Assembly (NCBI GenBank): GCA_910579755.1
Contig: CAJTVB010000020.1
Span: forward strand, 1-64,000
From: an uncultured Acetatifactor sp.
GTDB taxonomy: Bacteria; Bacillota; Clostridia; Lachnospirales; Lachnospiraceae
DNA: 64,000 nt
Direction: 5' to 3'
Shown here piece after piece: positions 62,947 through 64,000 of the stretch. Made by a program: the position numbers and the translations under genes. Under the pieces are notes generated by a model. It saw nothing but the letters and a program-made list of their open reading frames with translations, did no database searches and was not told the origin of the DNA. The first letter of the stretch is position 1. Every line of letters begins with the position of its first letter.

Positions 62947-64000
62947 TCAGAGCCTCTCTCCAAGGATCGTCCCGCCTCCCAGCACATACTCTCCGTCATA
63001 AAATACCACGGCCTGACCCGGCGCCGCTGCTCTTACCGGCTTTTCAAAAAGGCATTTGACTCTTCCTCCGGGCTGCTTTTCTATCCTGCAGAATTCACCG
63101 CTGTGATTATAGCGGATCTTTGCCCGCACCCTCACAGGCTCTTCCAGATCCTCCACTGCCATATAGTTGACCTGATTGCACAGAACCTGTTCCGTGAAAA
63201 TATCTCCATTTCTTCCGATAACCACCTGATTTGTCCGGGGACGAATCTCCGTCACAAAAACTCTCTCTCCTGCCGCAAGCCCCAGCCCCCTGCGCTGTCC
63301 TACGGTATAATGGACGATACCCTTATGGCGCCCCATGACCCGACCTTCAGAATCCACAAAATCTCCCGGTCCGGGGAGGCGCTCCCCTGCTTCCCTGCTG
63401 ATAAAGCCGGCATAATCATTATCCGGCACAAAACAAATCTCCTGACTGTCAGGCTTATCTGCCACCGGAATTCCCGCCTCCTGCGCGATTCTACGGATCT
63501 GGTCCTTGGTATACTCCCCCACAGGCATCAGCGTGTGCAAAAGCTGCTCCTGGGTCAGATTATAGAGGGCATAGGTCTGATCCTTAGCCGCCGTCACGGA
63601 GTTTCTGACAGCCATCCGGCCATTGGGCAGTCTGTGAATCCGGGCATAATGTCCCGTGGCAATATAGTCGGCCCCAATCTCCAGACTCCTTTTCAGCATT
63701 GCCTCCCACTTCACATAGCGGTTGCAGGCAATGCAGGGATTTGGCGTCCTCCCCTGCAGATATTCCTCCACAAAGTAATCCATAACACACCGTTTAAACT
63801 CCTGACGGAAATTCATCACATAATGTGGAATCCCCAATATTTCCGCTGTTGCCCTGGCATCCTCCACGGCAGAGAGGCCGCAGCAGGTTCCCTGACTACG
63901 GCCTCCGTCACCCTCTCCGCGGCATGCCCCGTCTGGCTCCTGCCAGATCTGCATTGTCACACCGATGACCTCATAGCCCTGTTCCTTCAGCAGATACGCC
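62947..64000 (-). CDS. mnmA: tRNA-specific 2-thiouridylase MnmA (5' end outside window)
   Basis: Thiolates U34 of tRNA-Lys/Glu/Gln. The frame runs off the right edge, so the N-terminal SGGVDSS nucleotide loop is not seen; the visible part begins AYLLKEQGYEVIGVTMQIW. NPCIACNRYVKW carries the first catalytic Cys, ATGHYARI and SQEICFVPDNDY (second Cys) follow, and HYTVGQRRGLG and VFYDGEYVLGGGTI mark the C-terminal part. About 350 residues are present of the usual ~360. Confidence 0.95.
   Translation of the reverse strand, partial: AYLLKEQGYEVIGVTMQIWQEPDGACRGEGDGGRSQGTCCGLSAVEDARATAEILGIPHYVMNFRQEFKRCVMDYFVEEYLQGRTPNPCIACNRYVKWEAMLKRSLEIGADYIATGHYARIHRLPNGRMAVRNSVTAAKDQTYALYNLTQEQLLHTLMPVGEYTKDQIRRIAQEAGIPVADKPDSQEICFVPDNDYAGFISREAGERLPGPGDFVDSEGRVMGRHKGIVHYTVGQRRGLGLAAGERVFVTEIRPRTNQVVIGRNGDIFTEQVLCNQVNYMAVEDLEEPVRVRAKIRYNHSGEFCRIEKQPGGRVKCLFEKPVRAAAPGQAVVFYDGEYVLGGGTILGERL

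Overview
The window looks like a chromosomal segment of a gut-type Clostridia, most likely family Lachnospiraceae. The reasons are the rimP-nusA-ylxR-ylxQ-infB-rbfA-nrnA-truB-ribF order, very long low-complexity translation factors, sugar ABC importers without a local ATPase, a sporulation-type SpoIID-like protein, and paired large proteins that I recognise as DUF5716/DUF5717. The genus cannot be fixed from sequence alone. Most of the window is moderately GC-rich; the first ~1.6 kb is clearly AT-richer.

Left edge (1-1750): an AT-rich tail of an unknown gene, a C-terminally truncated IS transposase, and a 36-codon remnant resembling the end of a tyrosine integrase. All lie against the 3' end of a tRNA-Met(CAT) gene that has its own promoter and terminator. 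I read this as the scarred edge of an integrated element.

1877-13100 (minus strand): the rimP-nusA-infB operon, starting at a strong promoter with a perfect 13-bp leader hairpin and ending in rbfA, a DHH phosphoesterase, truB, ribF and a Na/Pi cotransporter. NusA carries an acidic, Tyr-rich tail, and IF-2 carries a ~500-residue Arg/Gly/Gln-rich disordered region.

13118-21290 (minus strand): a starch/maltodextrin operon. It holds a membrane-anchored triple starch-binding-module protein, a solute-binding lipoprotein, two permeases, a GH13 glucanohydrolase, a LacI regulator and a GNAT-like protein. A promoter and an AACCGGTT operator-like dyad precede it.

21440-26690 (minus strand): the five-gene STM4011-STM4015-type cluster (two radical SAM proteins, an alkaline-phosphatase-superfamily hydrolase, an ATP-grasp protein and a leucine-rich repeat protein) with its own promoter. 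No function is established for it as far as I know, and it is the best candidate here for an undescribed pathway.

26688-29850: a MATE exporter divergent from a CDF metal exporter and a YgjP-type metallopeptidase. 29874-39860 (minus strand): an odd operon mixing a sugar-importer layout (two very large paralogous solute-binding lipoproteins, two permeases) with an HlyD-like adaptor and a MacB-like extracytoplasmic protein, and no ATPase. Its promoter overlaps a perfect 12-bp dyad. 39944-46075: a PHP phosphoesterase, a double-module glycosyltransferase/PMT fusion, and two receiver-domain proteins (one REC-HPt) with no kinase.

46108-55160 (minus strand): a YtrA-type GntR regulator, an ABC ATPase and permease, then DUF5717, DUF5716 (actin/Hsp70-like) and two unknown proteins, apparently co-directional and nearly contiguous. 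This is the second candidate for an uncharacterised system. 55190-64000: a soluble CZB-domain chemoreceptor, a SpoIID-like/peptidoglycan-binding protein, an AraC regulator divergent from uxuA-uxuB (hexuronate catabolism), a small unknown protein and the 5'-truncated mnmA.
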